Below, one piece after another: positions 1 to 6,836 of a stretch of DNA of 36,948 nucleotides. Positions within the stretch are counted from its first letter, which is position 1, and the number at the start of each line of letters is the position of its first letter. This DNA is from an uncultured Bacteroidota bacterium. Lineage in GTDB: Bacteria; Bacteroidota; Bacteroidia; Chitinophagales; Chitinophagaceae. Below the pieces are notes generated by a model, which was given only the letters and a program-made list of their open reading frames with translations, had not been told where the DNA came from and searched no databases. Where the stretch lies: contig CAINOI010000041.1 in assembly GCA_903851465.1 (NCBI GenBank), forward strand, positions 1 to 36,948. The letters run 5' to 3'. A program made the translations under genes and the position numbers.

Positions 1-1886
1 CCCGATACATTATGTGCATAGTCCATGATGATTGAATCTCCTCCAACCACTGCAGTTAACTTTTGATAAAAAATATAATCATTCACCATATTATAAAAAA
101 CATTTCCTGTAACACTCATATGCTCATTGCTCCACTCTAATGCAGCATCTAATTGTAAACTCTTTTCAGACTTTAATAATTCATTCCCATACTCAAATCG
201 GTTGGTGCCTTCGTGCGCACCATAAGATGCCAATTCTGCCATATTTGGTGCGCGGAACCCTCGTGCGATATTCAACTTTAAGGTCACTTGCTCAGTTAGA
301 TCGTGCGCCATACCAATCGCTCCCGAAATATTATTGAATTGTTTGTTAGATGCCTTTGGATCATACAAAGCAATACAAGCCATCCCCGGAGGACATACAA
401 ATTGCGCAGGGTTAATATAGTTCGTGAATTTTTGATCATAGCGCAATCCTCCGCTCCAACTTGTTTTATCTGTTCGTTTTTGTGTGTAGTAAAATGCACC
501 GATATCAAAACTGTTGTAGTCAGGCACCAATGCCGAAAGGCCTTTATTGGTATTGGTTTGTCGCATTCCATTTACACCAAAAATGTTCTTCCAATTATTT
601 TTTTCTGCTTGCAAATAATGTACAGAGTAGTTGAATGTTTTTAAATCAAAAAACAATTCTTTTTCTTCTAAGTCTAATACATTGCCAAATTCCATTCTTT
701 GATTTTGTTGTAATCCAAAGGTGGCTTTCAATCTATCATTACCAATTTTAATATTATTATCTAAGGTGTATTTAGTGTGTTGTATTTTTTGCATTGGTGC
801 TCGCGGTGTAAATCTTTTTTCCTCGACAGCATCCACAATTACTTCCTCTGCGATACCACCCACATCCTTCATCATCACAAAGTGTCCATCAGCAGCACGA
901 GTACCTTCTACCACGCCTAGGTTTTGTGAAAAATGACTGAAAGACAATTGCGAATAGCCCCAGTTTTTTTCAATGCCAATATAGCCTCCACCATTGCGTT
1001 CGAAAAATCTTGAATTAAAAACTGTTCCGTCGTATTTGTTTTTATAATCGCCTGCGTTCTTAGCACTATAATTGATGCCCCATATAAATCCTTTTTGATT
1101 ACCTGCAAGATCAAAGTGGTTACCCATCATTCGATTGTTGGTTTGGTAATTGGAAAATACATTTCCTTTGATCGCCCCTTCGCTCACTGGTACATTGGAG
1201 ATGATATTGATGATACCCGCTAATGCATCCGATCCGTAAATCAAGGATGCAGGCACTTTCAACACTTCGGTTCTGCTCACATTGTATTCATCAATTTCAA
1301 TGCCATGTTCATCGCCCCATTGTTGTCCCTCTTGTCTAATTCCGTCGTTCATCACCACCACTCGGTTAGAACTCAATCCACGAATGACTGGTTTTGAAAT
1401 CGCTGGCCCAGTAGAAATTTGTGACACCCCTGGCACTTTAGATAAGGCGTCTATTAAATTACTTGCCACGCCTCGGAATAATTCTTCCTTTTTAATAATC
1501 GTCACTGGCGTGGGTGTGCGTTTTGTAGAAGTAGCTCTTAAAAAACTAGTGACAATCACATTACCTCCTTCTAATACCGAACTATTTAAATAAAAATCCT
1601 GCGTTGTGTTTTTTTGTAGTTGGATGTTTTCGACATCTGTGGCATAACCCATATAACTAATCTCCAACACATGGGATCCTTGTTCTATTTGAATTGTAAA
1701 GACACCCTCTTTATTTGCAAGGGTACCTTTTTTAATTTCTGGAAGATACACACTTGCACCTGCTAAAATTTTACCAGTTCCTTTATCAAATACTTTTCCT
1801 GTTAAGGTGTATTGTTGCGCAATTGAGGCGCTTGTAAAAACCAATCCCATACTCGTTAAGAGTAGAGCTAATACATATTTTTTCAT
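1..1886 (-). CDS. TonB-dependent outer membrane receptor, partial (C-terminus outside window)
   Basis: The reverse strand reads without a stop from the ATG at 1886 to the window edge, giving the first 628 residues; the rest of the beta-barrel lies beyond position 1. A signal peptide covers about residues 1-25 (MKKYVLALLLTS...IAQQ). A carboxypeptidase-regulatory-like beta-sandwich follows to about residue 110, then a plug domain with KTPTPV-like (read RTPTPV), VIRGLSSNRVVVMNDGIRQ and a WGDEHGIEID segment typical of the family. The barrel contains RGFRAPNMAELASYG. The receptor should bind a substrate outside the outer membrane and import it with TonB-ExbBD energy. A C-X5-C loop (CPPGMAC, about residues 498-504) and a Met/His-rich stretch near GHFVMMKD hint at a metal ligand; this is inference. 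The upstream small secreted gene supports a shared role. Substrate not determined. Confidence 0.93.
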   Translation of the reverse strand, partial: MKKYVLALLLTSMGLVFTSASIAQQYTLTGKVFDKGTGKILAGASVYLPEIKKGTLANKEGVFTIQIEQGSHVLEISYMGYATDVENIQLQKNTTQDFYLNSSVLEGGNVIVTSFLRATSTKRTPTPVTIIKKEELFRGVASNLIDALSKVPGVSQISTGPAISKPVIRGLSSNRVVVMNDGIRQEGQQWGDEHGIEIDEYNVSRTEVLKVPASLIYGSDALAGIINIISNVPVSEGAIKGNVFSNYQTNNRMMGNHFDLAGNQKGFIWGINYSAKNAGDYKNKYDGTVFNSRFFERNGGGYIGIEKNWGYSQLSFSHFSQNLGVVEGTRAADGHFVMMKDVGGIAEEVIVDAVEEKRFTPRAPMQKIQHTKYTLDNNIKIGNDRLKATFGLQQNQRMEFGNVLDLEEKELFFDLKTFNYSVHYLQAEKNNWKNIFGVNGMRQTNTNKGLSALVPDYNSFDIGAFYYTQKRTDKTSWSGGLRYDQKFTNYINPAQFVCPPGMACIALYDPKASNKQFNNISGAIGMAHDLTEQVTLKLNIARGFRAPNMAELASYGAHEGTNRFEYGNELLKSEKSLQLDAALEWSNEHMSVTGNVFYNMVNDYIFYQKLTAVVGGDSIIMDYAHNVS

Positions 1887-1926
1887 GACAATTGGATTGT
1901 ACTATTTTATTGTAATTCTATTCATT

Positions 1927-1957
1927 CAATTGTATGAATAAACTATTCATACATCAA
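1927..1957 (-). promoter_or_regulatory. Candidate promoter with palindromic operator upstream of the TonB receptor
   Basis: On the minus strand TTG (1955-1957) is followed after 20 bases by TACAATTG (1927-1934), seven of eight matches to the Bacteroidota -7 box TAnnTTTG. A perfect inverted repeat with 10-base arms, TGTATGAATA and TATTCATACA (1931-1940 and 1944-1953, 3-base centre), fills the spacer and enters the -7 box. This is where a repressor would block RNA polymerase. The arms are A/T-rich and no U-run follows, so a terminator is unlikely. The regulator is unknown. Confidence 0.45.
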
Positions 1958-1992
1958 ATTAGATGCTACATCAACTTTTTAGTCAATGATAG

Positions 1993-2340
1993 CTAACAAT
2001 AAACAGCAGGGGGACCTCGAGAGTCAGAGACAATCGCATATTGCGTAATAGGCGCAGCTTCAAAAACAGTATTACGTGCTTGGGCAAGTGCTAGTGACTT
2101 AACTACAATACTAAAATCATAGTCTACAAAAGGGGTTGTCGCTACTTGGAAATCGAATGTACAATGAAGCTCTGTTTTCTCAACTTGTTCAATAGGCAAA
2201 TCCTTATGGACCGAACAGCTATTGGGATCAATATGTTTTGAAACTAAATCGTGAATCGATTTTTGTGGCGTGATGCTAAACGCAAAAACCACTAGCATCG
2301 CTAGCGCAAGAAATTGCTTAAAGGTTTTTTGTTGTAGCAT
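1993..2340 (-). CDS. Small secreted Cys/His protein with C-terminal RGPPA motif
   Basis: 115 residues. The N-terminus has a hydrophobic segment at about residues 9-24 that can serve as a signal peptide or anchor. The remainder is exported-looking and carries C42, C60 and C115 together with H30, H36, H45 and H59; C42/H45 (CSVH) and H59/C60 (HC) form close pairs. The protein ends with SRGPPAVYC. Short proteins with an RGPP tail next to TonB receptors are familiar in Bacteroidota, and DUF2946 proteins of Proteobacteria beside copper-linked receptors have a similar ending; no function is established that I know of. It lies 106 bases upstream of the receptor on the same strand, so a shared role in metal uptake or sensing is a fair inference. 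Confidence 0.8.
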   Translation of the reverse strand: MLQQKTFKQFLALAMLVVFAFSITPQKSIHDLVSKHIDPNSCSVHKDLPIEQVEKTELHCTFDFQVATTPFVDYDFSIVVKSLALAQARNTVFEAAPITQYAIVSDSRGPPAVYC

Positions 2341-2389
2341 AAGATAAAGTTACAAATTTTTATACTATTACATAACGGCTTTTTTGCAA

Positions 2390-2408
2390 GTATTTTCCGA
2401 AGAAATAC
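2390..2408. repeat. Short inverted repeat upstream of the lipoprotein gene
   Basis: GTATTT and AAATAC arms flank a centre that itself reads TTCCGAA-like. It lies 42 bases before the ATG at 2451 in the divergent gap between two unrelated genes. It could be an operator; no convincing promoter boxes were placed around it. Confidence 0.3.
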
Positions 2409-2450
2409 GTTTATCCTTATCTATTAATTTGGGCGCTTAAAACATGTATT

Positions 2451-3143
2451 ATGCAAAACAAAATGAAACCATTTCTTTTTATCGCTTCCTTATTTATTGT
2501 GTTATTTGTTAGTAGTTGTTCAAAAAATAACGAAAATCAACAAGTCTATAAAACAATAAATCAATCAGAGATAGTAAATAAAATTATTAATGACTCAAAT
2601 TTCTATCAACTAGTCTACACTTACATTACAGAATCAGATAAGATTAATTCAGATACAAACAATGTAGATTTGATAAAACAAAGTAATAAAAAATTAAATC
2701 TTGCATTATCACGCTTCTTAATTCACAATTCCTTATTTGTATTTGCAAGTCAGGATGAAAGAATAATGATTTTAAAATCTGTGACAGACTCTTTTAAGTT
2801 AAAATCAGAGTTCATGAACTATCCTAATAATCAAGTTATAGAGCTAATTGAAAAATTAAATACAAATAAAATAAGCAATAGAGAAATTAGAACATATTCT
2901 AATTCAACAATTAAATCACAAAAATTAAATGCAGAAGATGTTATAGGCTGCGCTATAGCTGCTTTAGCTGGTGTGATAGGTAGTTATGGTGATACTATCA
3001 ATGATGTTAGAAAGATACTTACATCTGGTATAAGTATGAGATTAGCAATAGATCTTTCATTAGACCTTATTCAAAGCGCATCACCATGGTGGAAAGTTGC
3101 ATCAATTGCTTTAAGCTTTGCTGGTTGTTTATATTTTAATTGA
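2451..3143 (+). CDS. Unknown lipoprotein with hydrophobic two-cysteine C-terminal domain
   Basis: 230 residues; I do not recognise the family. The N-terminus is a lipoprotein signal (FLFIASLFIVLFVSSCSKN) with the lipobox cysteine at C23. The ATG at 2463 (MKPFLF) is an equally good start. Residues 30-160 are polar, Asn/Lys/Ile-rich and probably helical. The last 65 residues differ: small and hydrophobic, opening with VIGCAIAALAGVIGSYG and closing with ASPWWKVASIALSFAGCLYFN, so C167 and C226 bracket the domain. This design (leader, spacer, glycine/alanine-rich Cys-bounded tail) resembles surface-tethered toxins or bacteriocin precursors, but that is inference only. Base composition is clearly more A/T-rich than neighbours (13 G/C among the 60 bases 2521-2580). 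The next gene follows after 23 bases and may encode its partner. Confidence 0.8.
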   Translation: MQNKMKPFLFIASLFIVLFVSSCSKNNENQQVYKTINQSEIVNKIINDSNFYQLVYTYITESDKINSDTNNVDLIKQSNKKLNLALSRFLIHNSLFVFASQDERIMILKSVTDSFKLKSEFMNYPNNQVIELIEKLNTNKISNREIRTYSNSTIKSQKLNAEDVIGCAIAALAGVIGSYGDTINDVRKILTSGISMRLAIDLSLDLIQSASPWWKVASIALSFAGCLYFN

Positions 3144-3166
3144 TTTTAATTAACTAAATTTAATTT

Positions 3167-3487
3167 ATGAAAAAATCAAATTTTTATCAGGATTTAAAAA
3201 ATCAGTTTCTGTATTTTTTTGTTGCTTATGAATTATTGAAAACAAATAATATCAAACTTTTTTTATTTTTATTTTTATTCATTTTTATTGACGCAATAAT
3301 TAATATTAAAAATATCATTCAAATTTTAAGACCATTGAATAACCCTACAGAAGTAGAATCGAGCGGTAAAATGTATAAATGGAAACTGAATCTACCCTTA
3401 ATTACTTTGTTATTAATTTGGTTAGGTTTTATTTCATTTGTTTTATACAATAGGCAAGCATTTTGGCTTAATTTCTTTATTAATTGA
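3167..3487 (+). CDS. Small membrane protein with two predicted helices, possible partner of the upstream lipoprotein
   Basis: 106 residues, not recognised. Two strongly hydrophobic segments are visible at about residues 29-47 (IKLFLFLFLFIFIDAIINI) and 74-94 (LPLITLLLIWLGFISFVLY), joined by a basic/polar loop of some 25 residues (NPTEVESSGKMYKWK). The first 25 residues are amphipathic and aromatic (FYQDLKNQFLYFF). It starts 23 bases after the lipoprotein gene, shares its low G+C, and is probably co-transcribed. Size and topology are those of many bacteriocin immunity proteins, but they are also common among unrelated small membrane proteins. No catalytic motif is visible. Confidence 0.72.
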   Translation: MKKSNFYQDLKNQFLYFFVAYELLKTNNIKLFLFLFLFIFIDAIINIKNIIQILRPLNNPTEVESSGKMYKWKLNLPLITLLLIWLGFISFVLYNRQAFWLNFFIN

Positions 3488-3513
3488 GCCCACAAGCAGC
3501 TTCAAGTAAAATT

Positions 3514-3546
3514 TTGGACTTCCATTAAAGTAACTTACCTTTAATG
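3514..3546 (+). promoter_or_regulatory. Promoter with overlapping inverted repeat before the nitroreductase gene
   Basis: TTG (3514-3516), a 19-base spacer and TACCTTTA (3536-3543) match the Bacteroidota promoter TTG-N19-TAnnTTTG at all but the last base. An inverted repeat, CATTAAAG (3523-3530) and CTTTAATG (3539-3546) with an 8-base centre, covers the spacer and the -7 box. Within it AAGTAACTT (3528-3536) is itself palindromic. A winged-helix repressor of the HxlR/MarR type, often linked to nitroreductases, would suit; none is encoded next to the gene. Confidence 0.5.
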
Positions 3547-3580
3547 TTCAAACATTGAATTAAATATAAAACAACATACA

Positions 3581-4210
3581 ATGAGTTTATTAGACAGCCT
3601 TAAATGGCGCTACGCAGTAAAGAGAATGAATGGCAATAAGATCCCAGAAGCCACAATGAACACTATTTTAGAAGCAACTAAATTGGCGCCTAGCTCTTTT
3701 GGTTTGACACCTTATAATATCATTGTCATTGAAGACGAGGCAACTAGAAAAAAATTACAACCCCATTTTTACAATCAACCTCAAGTAGGCGAGTCCTCTG
3801 CTTTAGTGATTTTTGCTACTTGGAATAGCATCACAGAAAAAGAAGTTGGCGAATACATGCAAGAAATTGCAGAAGAAAGAGGTGTGCCAGTTGAAAGCTT
3901 AAAAGACTTTGCTGGTTATATCAACGGATCTATTAAAAATTTAACTGCTGAGCAGTTACAAATTTGGGCTGCTAAGCAAACCTATATCGCACTTGGCTTT
4001 GCAATGGTTGCTGCAGCTACTGAAGAAATTGATGCAACACCAATGGAAGGATTTATGCCCGACGCAGTGGATGAAGCTTTAGGTTTAAAGGAACTTGGTT
4101 TACACAGCGCAGTAGCCTTGACTTTAGGTTACAGAGACGCAGCAAATGATTATTTATCTGGCGCTAAGAAAGTAAGAAGATCATCAGAAAAATTGATCAT
4201 CAGAAAATAG
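3581..4210 (+). CDS. NAD(P)H-dependent oxidoreductase, nitroreductase family
   Basis: 209 residues, the normal length for an NfsB-like FMN nitroreductase. The fold markers are the N-terminal helix SLKWRYAVKRMN, the LAPSSFGLTPYNIIVIED stretch that lines the FMN site, the central WAAKQTYIALGFAMVAAA helix, and the IDATPMEGF motif before the C-terminal strand ALTLGYR. Such enzymes transfer two electrons from NAD(P)H to quinones, nitroaromatics or other electrophiles in the cytoplasm; the native substrate cannot be read from sequence. The gene stands alone, with a candidate promoter/operator ahead and a strong terminator behind, so it is probably induced on its own by an electrophile or redox signal. 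Confidence 0.93.
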   Translation: MSLLDSLKWRYAVKRMNGNKIPEATMNTILEATKLAPSSFGLTPYNIIVIEDEATRKKLQPHFYNQPQVGESSALVIFATWNSITEKEVGEYMQEIAEERGVPVESLKDFAGYINGSIKNLTAEQLQIWAAKQTYIALGFAMVAAATEEIDATPMEGFMPDAVDEALGLKELGLHSAVALTLGYRDAANDYLSGAKKVRRSSEKLIIRK

Positions 4211-4243
4211 TTTTTGAATTGAGTTTTAAGTAAGTATTCGATG

Positions 4244-4273
4244 AAAACGGCTCCTAATTTAGGGGCCGTTTTT
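4244..4273 (+). terminator. Rho-independent terminator of the nitroreductase gene
   Basis: AAAACGGC (4244-4251) pairs with GCCGTTTT (4265-4272). The stem continues inward through TCCT/AGGG with one G-T wobble to a five-base AATTT loop, and a T-run closes it. It lies 33 bases after the stop codon. Confidence 0.9.
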
Positions 4274-4392
4274 GTGGGGTGTATAATTTGATTCTAAACT
4301 TAGATGAAACTTTAAGCATCTATCTTCAGTTTTTTTTGATAGATGGTATCCTTGCATGTCAATTTTATCTTAATTTAGGTAAAATCAATTGT

Positions 4393-6804
4393 ATGAAAAA
4401 AATCATAGGTTCTATCACTGGCTTTTTTATCTTAGCCTTATTGAGCTTTAATAGTTTTGCTCAGGATGCGTATCAAGTTCCACCTAAAGAAATTGCTGAT
4501 TTATTATTAGCAGCGCCCACCCCTTCTATTAGTGTAGATGGAAAAGCAAAACACATGCTTGTGATGGAGCGTCCTTCCTATCCTTTAGTAGAAGAACTTG
4601 GACAAGCTGAATTTAAAATTGCTGGTCTACGTTTAAATCCAAATAACTTTTCGCCTACTCGTCAGAATTATATAAAAGGAATGACCATTAAAGTGATTGC
4701 TACGAATAAAGCGCTAGCGATTAAAGGTATGCCAGCGACCATTGCTGCATTGAGTCCTTCATGGAATCCTTCAGAAAATAAAATTGCATTTTACAATGTG
4801 TCTGCAAATGCGGTAGACGTATTCGTAATTGACTTAACGACTTTGACTTGTCAAAAAATAAATAAAACTGCTGCTAATTTAATTTTAGGTGCAAGCTTAG
4901 TTTGGTTGGATGATGCCACAGTGATGTATAAAGTGAATGTGAATGCAGCAAGTGCTTTAGTTAAAAGACCTATTACACCTAAAGGACCAACCATTCAAGA
5001 GAACTTAGGTAAAGCTGCACCTAGTGTCACGTATCAAGATTTAATCAAGTCGCCTTATGACGAATATGTATTTGAATTTTTAGCGAAGAGTCAATTGGTT
5101 AAAAATAAAAATGGCATGGAAACTAAAATTGGTGCACCTGCATTAACCAACAGCTTTAGCATCTCTCCTGATAAAAATTATATCCTTACCCGTACTTTAA
5201 ATAAACCTTTCTCTTATTTAGTAACAGCTTATGGTTTTGCCTCTTCGATGCAAGTATTGGATAAAACTGGTGCATTGGTAAAAACAATTGCGCAACTACC
5301 TTCTTCAGAGGGTACTGCGAGTGGTTATGACAATGTTCAAAATGCACCTCGTGGTTTTGAGTGGAAGGATGACGAAGCCGCTACCATTGTATATGCCATG
5401 CCTTTAGACAGTGGCTTAATTAAAAAAGCAGTGCCCTTTCATGATGCAGTGATGGCGATGAGTGCGCCTTTTAACGAAGCACCTAAAGAATTATTTAAAA
5501 CTGCTACACGTTTTTCTAATATCAGCTGGGGTGATGAAACTTTGGCTTTGGTAACCGAAGTATTAAGAACCAAGCAACGTTATAAAGTGAGTGTGTACAA
5601 TCATAAAGCCAATAGCTTAACTACTTTATATGAAAGAAGCTTAACAGATGCCTATACTAATTTGGGTAATCCTGTTACACAAAAAAACAAATTCGGGAAA
5701 GATGTGATTGCCACAGTGAACAATGGCCGTGGTATTTTAATGAACAACACGACTGGTGCTTCTGATAAAGGAGATCTTCCATACTTATCTATCTACAACT
5801 TAGATACCAAAACCAATGAGATCATTTGGCGCAGTCAAGAGGCTTGTTTTGAATATGTAGTGGATGTATTAGATGCTGCTACTTTAAAAATCATCACGCG
5901 CAGAGAGACCGAAAAAGAAGTACCTAATTATTATTTAAAATCCTTACAAGCCAATACTTCTGTTGCTATTACTAGCTTCAGCAATCCTTATGCAAGTATG
6001 GAAGGGGTGACCAAAGAAAAAATTAAATATAAAAGAGCCGACGGCGTTGACTTAACGGGTGACTTATATTTACCTAAGGGATACAATAAAGAAAAAGATG
6101 GTCCTTTGCCTACTTTGCTTTGGGCTTATCCTAGAGAATTTACAAGTGCTGCAGATGCAAGTCAGATTAGAGGTAACCAACACAAATTTACTTTGTTAAG
6201 CTGGGGTTCACCAGTGTTTTATGTAACACAAGGTTATGCCATTTTAGACAATGCAGAAATGCCAATTGTAGCGACTTCTCCTGATAAAAAACCAAATGAT
6301 GATTTTGTCAATCAATTGATTTTAAATGCGACTGCAGCAATCGATAAATTAGTAAGTATGGGTGTGAGTGATCGTAACAAGTTCGCGATTGGTGGACATA
6401 GTTATGGTGCATTCATGACTGCAAATGTATTAGCGCATAGTAATTTATTCAAAGCAGGTATTGCACGAAGTGGTGCTTATAACAGAACCTTGACACCTTT
6501 TGGATTCCAAAACGAAGACAGAACTTTCTGGCAAGCACCTCAATTGTATTTAGATATGAGTCCGTTTGCACATGCCGATAAAATTAAGACACCTATTTTA
6601 TTAACGCATGGCGAGATGGATGACAACACAGGTACTTTCCCAATCAATAGTGAACGGTTATATGCAGCCATCAAAGGACACGGTGGTACTGTACGTTTTG
6701 TATACTTGCCTTATGAAGCGCATGGATACAGAGGTAAAGAAAATGTATTGCACTTATTGTATGAGCAAGGTCGCTGGTTGGATAAATACTTGAAGGGAAA
6801 ATAG
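4393..6804 (+). CDS. Secreted S9 family serine peptidase, glutamyl endopeptidase (S9D)-like
   Basis: 803 residues from the ATG at 4393. The open frame extends upstream to 4279, but the internal start directly precedes a standard signal peptide (MKKIIGSITGFFILALLSFNSFAQ) and is preferred. Residues about 25-570 form the beta-propeller domain; the C-terminal alpha/beta-hydrolase carries the catalytic triad S670 (GGHSYGAF), D743 (HGEMDDN) and H777 (EAHGY). The segment ARSGAYNRTLTPFGFQNEDR closely recalls the chloroplast glutamyl endopeptidase CGEP and its bacterial relatives, so cleavage after Glu is likely. The early PPKEIADLLLAAPTPS segment also fits that group. It acts in the periplasm or outside the cell, probably in peptide turnover. 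It is monocistronic and converges on thrA. Confidence 0.93.
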   Translation: MKKIIGSITGFFILALLSFNSFAQDAYQVPPKEIADLLLAAPTPSISVDGKAKHMLVMERPSYPLVEELGQAEFKIAGLRLNPNNFSPTRQNYIKGMTIKVIATNKALAIKGMPATIAALSPSWNPSENKIAFYNVSANAVDVFVIDLTTLTCQKINKTAANLILGASLVWLDDATVMYKVNVNAASALVKRPITPKGPTIQENLGKAAPSVTYQDLIKSPYDEYVFEFLAKSQLVKNKNGMETKIGAPALTNSFSISPDKNYILTRTLNKPFSYLVTAYGFASSMQVLDKTGALVKTIAQLPSSEGTASGYDNVQNAPRGFEWKDDEAATIVYAMPLDSGLIKKAVPFHDAVMAMSAPFNEAPKELFKTATRFSNISWGDETLALVTEVLRTKQRYKVSVYNHKANSLTTLYERSLTDAYTNLGNPVTQKNKFGKDVIATVNNGRGILMNNTTGASDKGDLPYLSIYNLDTKTNEIIWRSQEACFEYVVDVLDAATLKIITRRETEKEVPNYYLKSLQANTSVAITSFSNPYASMEGVTKEKIKYKRADGVDLTGDLYLPKGYNKEKDGPLPTLLWAYPREFTSAADASQIRGNQHKFTLLSWGSPVFYVTQGYAILDNAEMPIVATSPDKKPNDDFVNQLILNATAAIDKLVSMGVSDRNKFAIGGHSYGAFMTANVLAHSNLFKAGIARSGAYNRTLTPFGFQNEDRTFWQAPQLYLDMSPFAHADKIKTPILLTHGEMDDNTGTFPINSERLYAAIKGHGGTVRFVYLPYEAHGYRGKENVLHLLYEQGRWLDKYLKGK

Positions 6805-6836
6805 TTGAAAAGGAAATAATTAAAAGGGAAATAATT
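6792..6836. repeat. Three tandem copies of a 15-base unit between two convergent genes
   Basis: GAAGGGAAAATAGTT (6792-6806), GAAAAGGAAATAATT (6807-6821) and AAAAGGGAAATAATT (6822-6836) are consecutive near-identical units. The first holds the stop codon of the S9 peptidase gene, and the last two bases of the third fall in the thrA stop codon. No terminator hairpin is seen here, so transcription from the two genes may collide across the repeat. Confidence 0.7.

Noticed and set aside
303..644. Plus-strand open frames of up to 113 codons within 1-1886
   Set aside because: The minus strand of this whole region reads as one uninterrupted TonB receptor with family motifs, so the short plus-strand frames are not genes.
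1931..1953. Reading the palindrome before the TonB receptor as a terminator of the small upstream gene
   Set aside because: The stem is A/T-rich, the loop has only three bases and no T-run follows; its position between promoter boxes suits an operator better.
4279..4392. 38-codon N-terminal extension of the S9 peptidase frame
   Set aside because: It is followed by an ATG that directly opens a proper signal peptide, and the extension overlaps the space just after a strong terminator; leader sequence is more likely.
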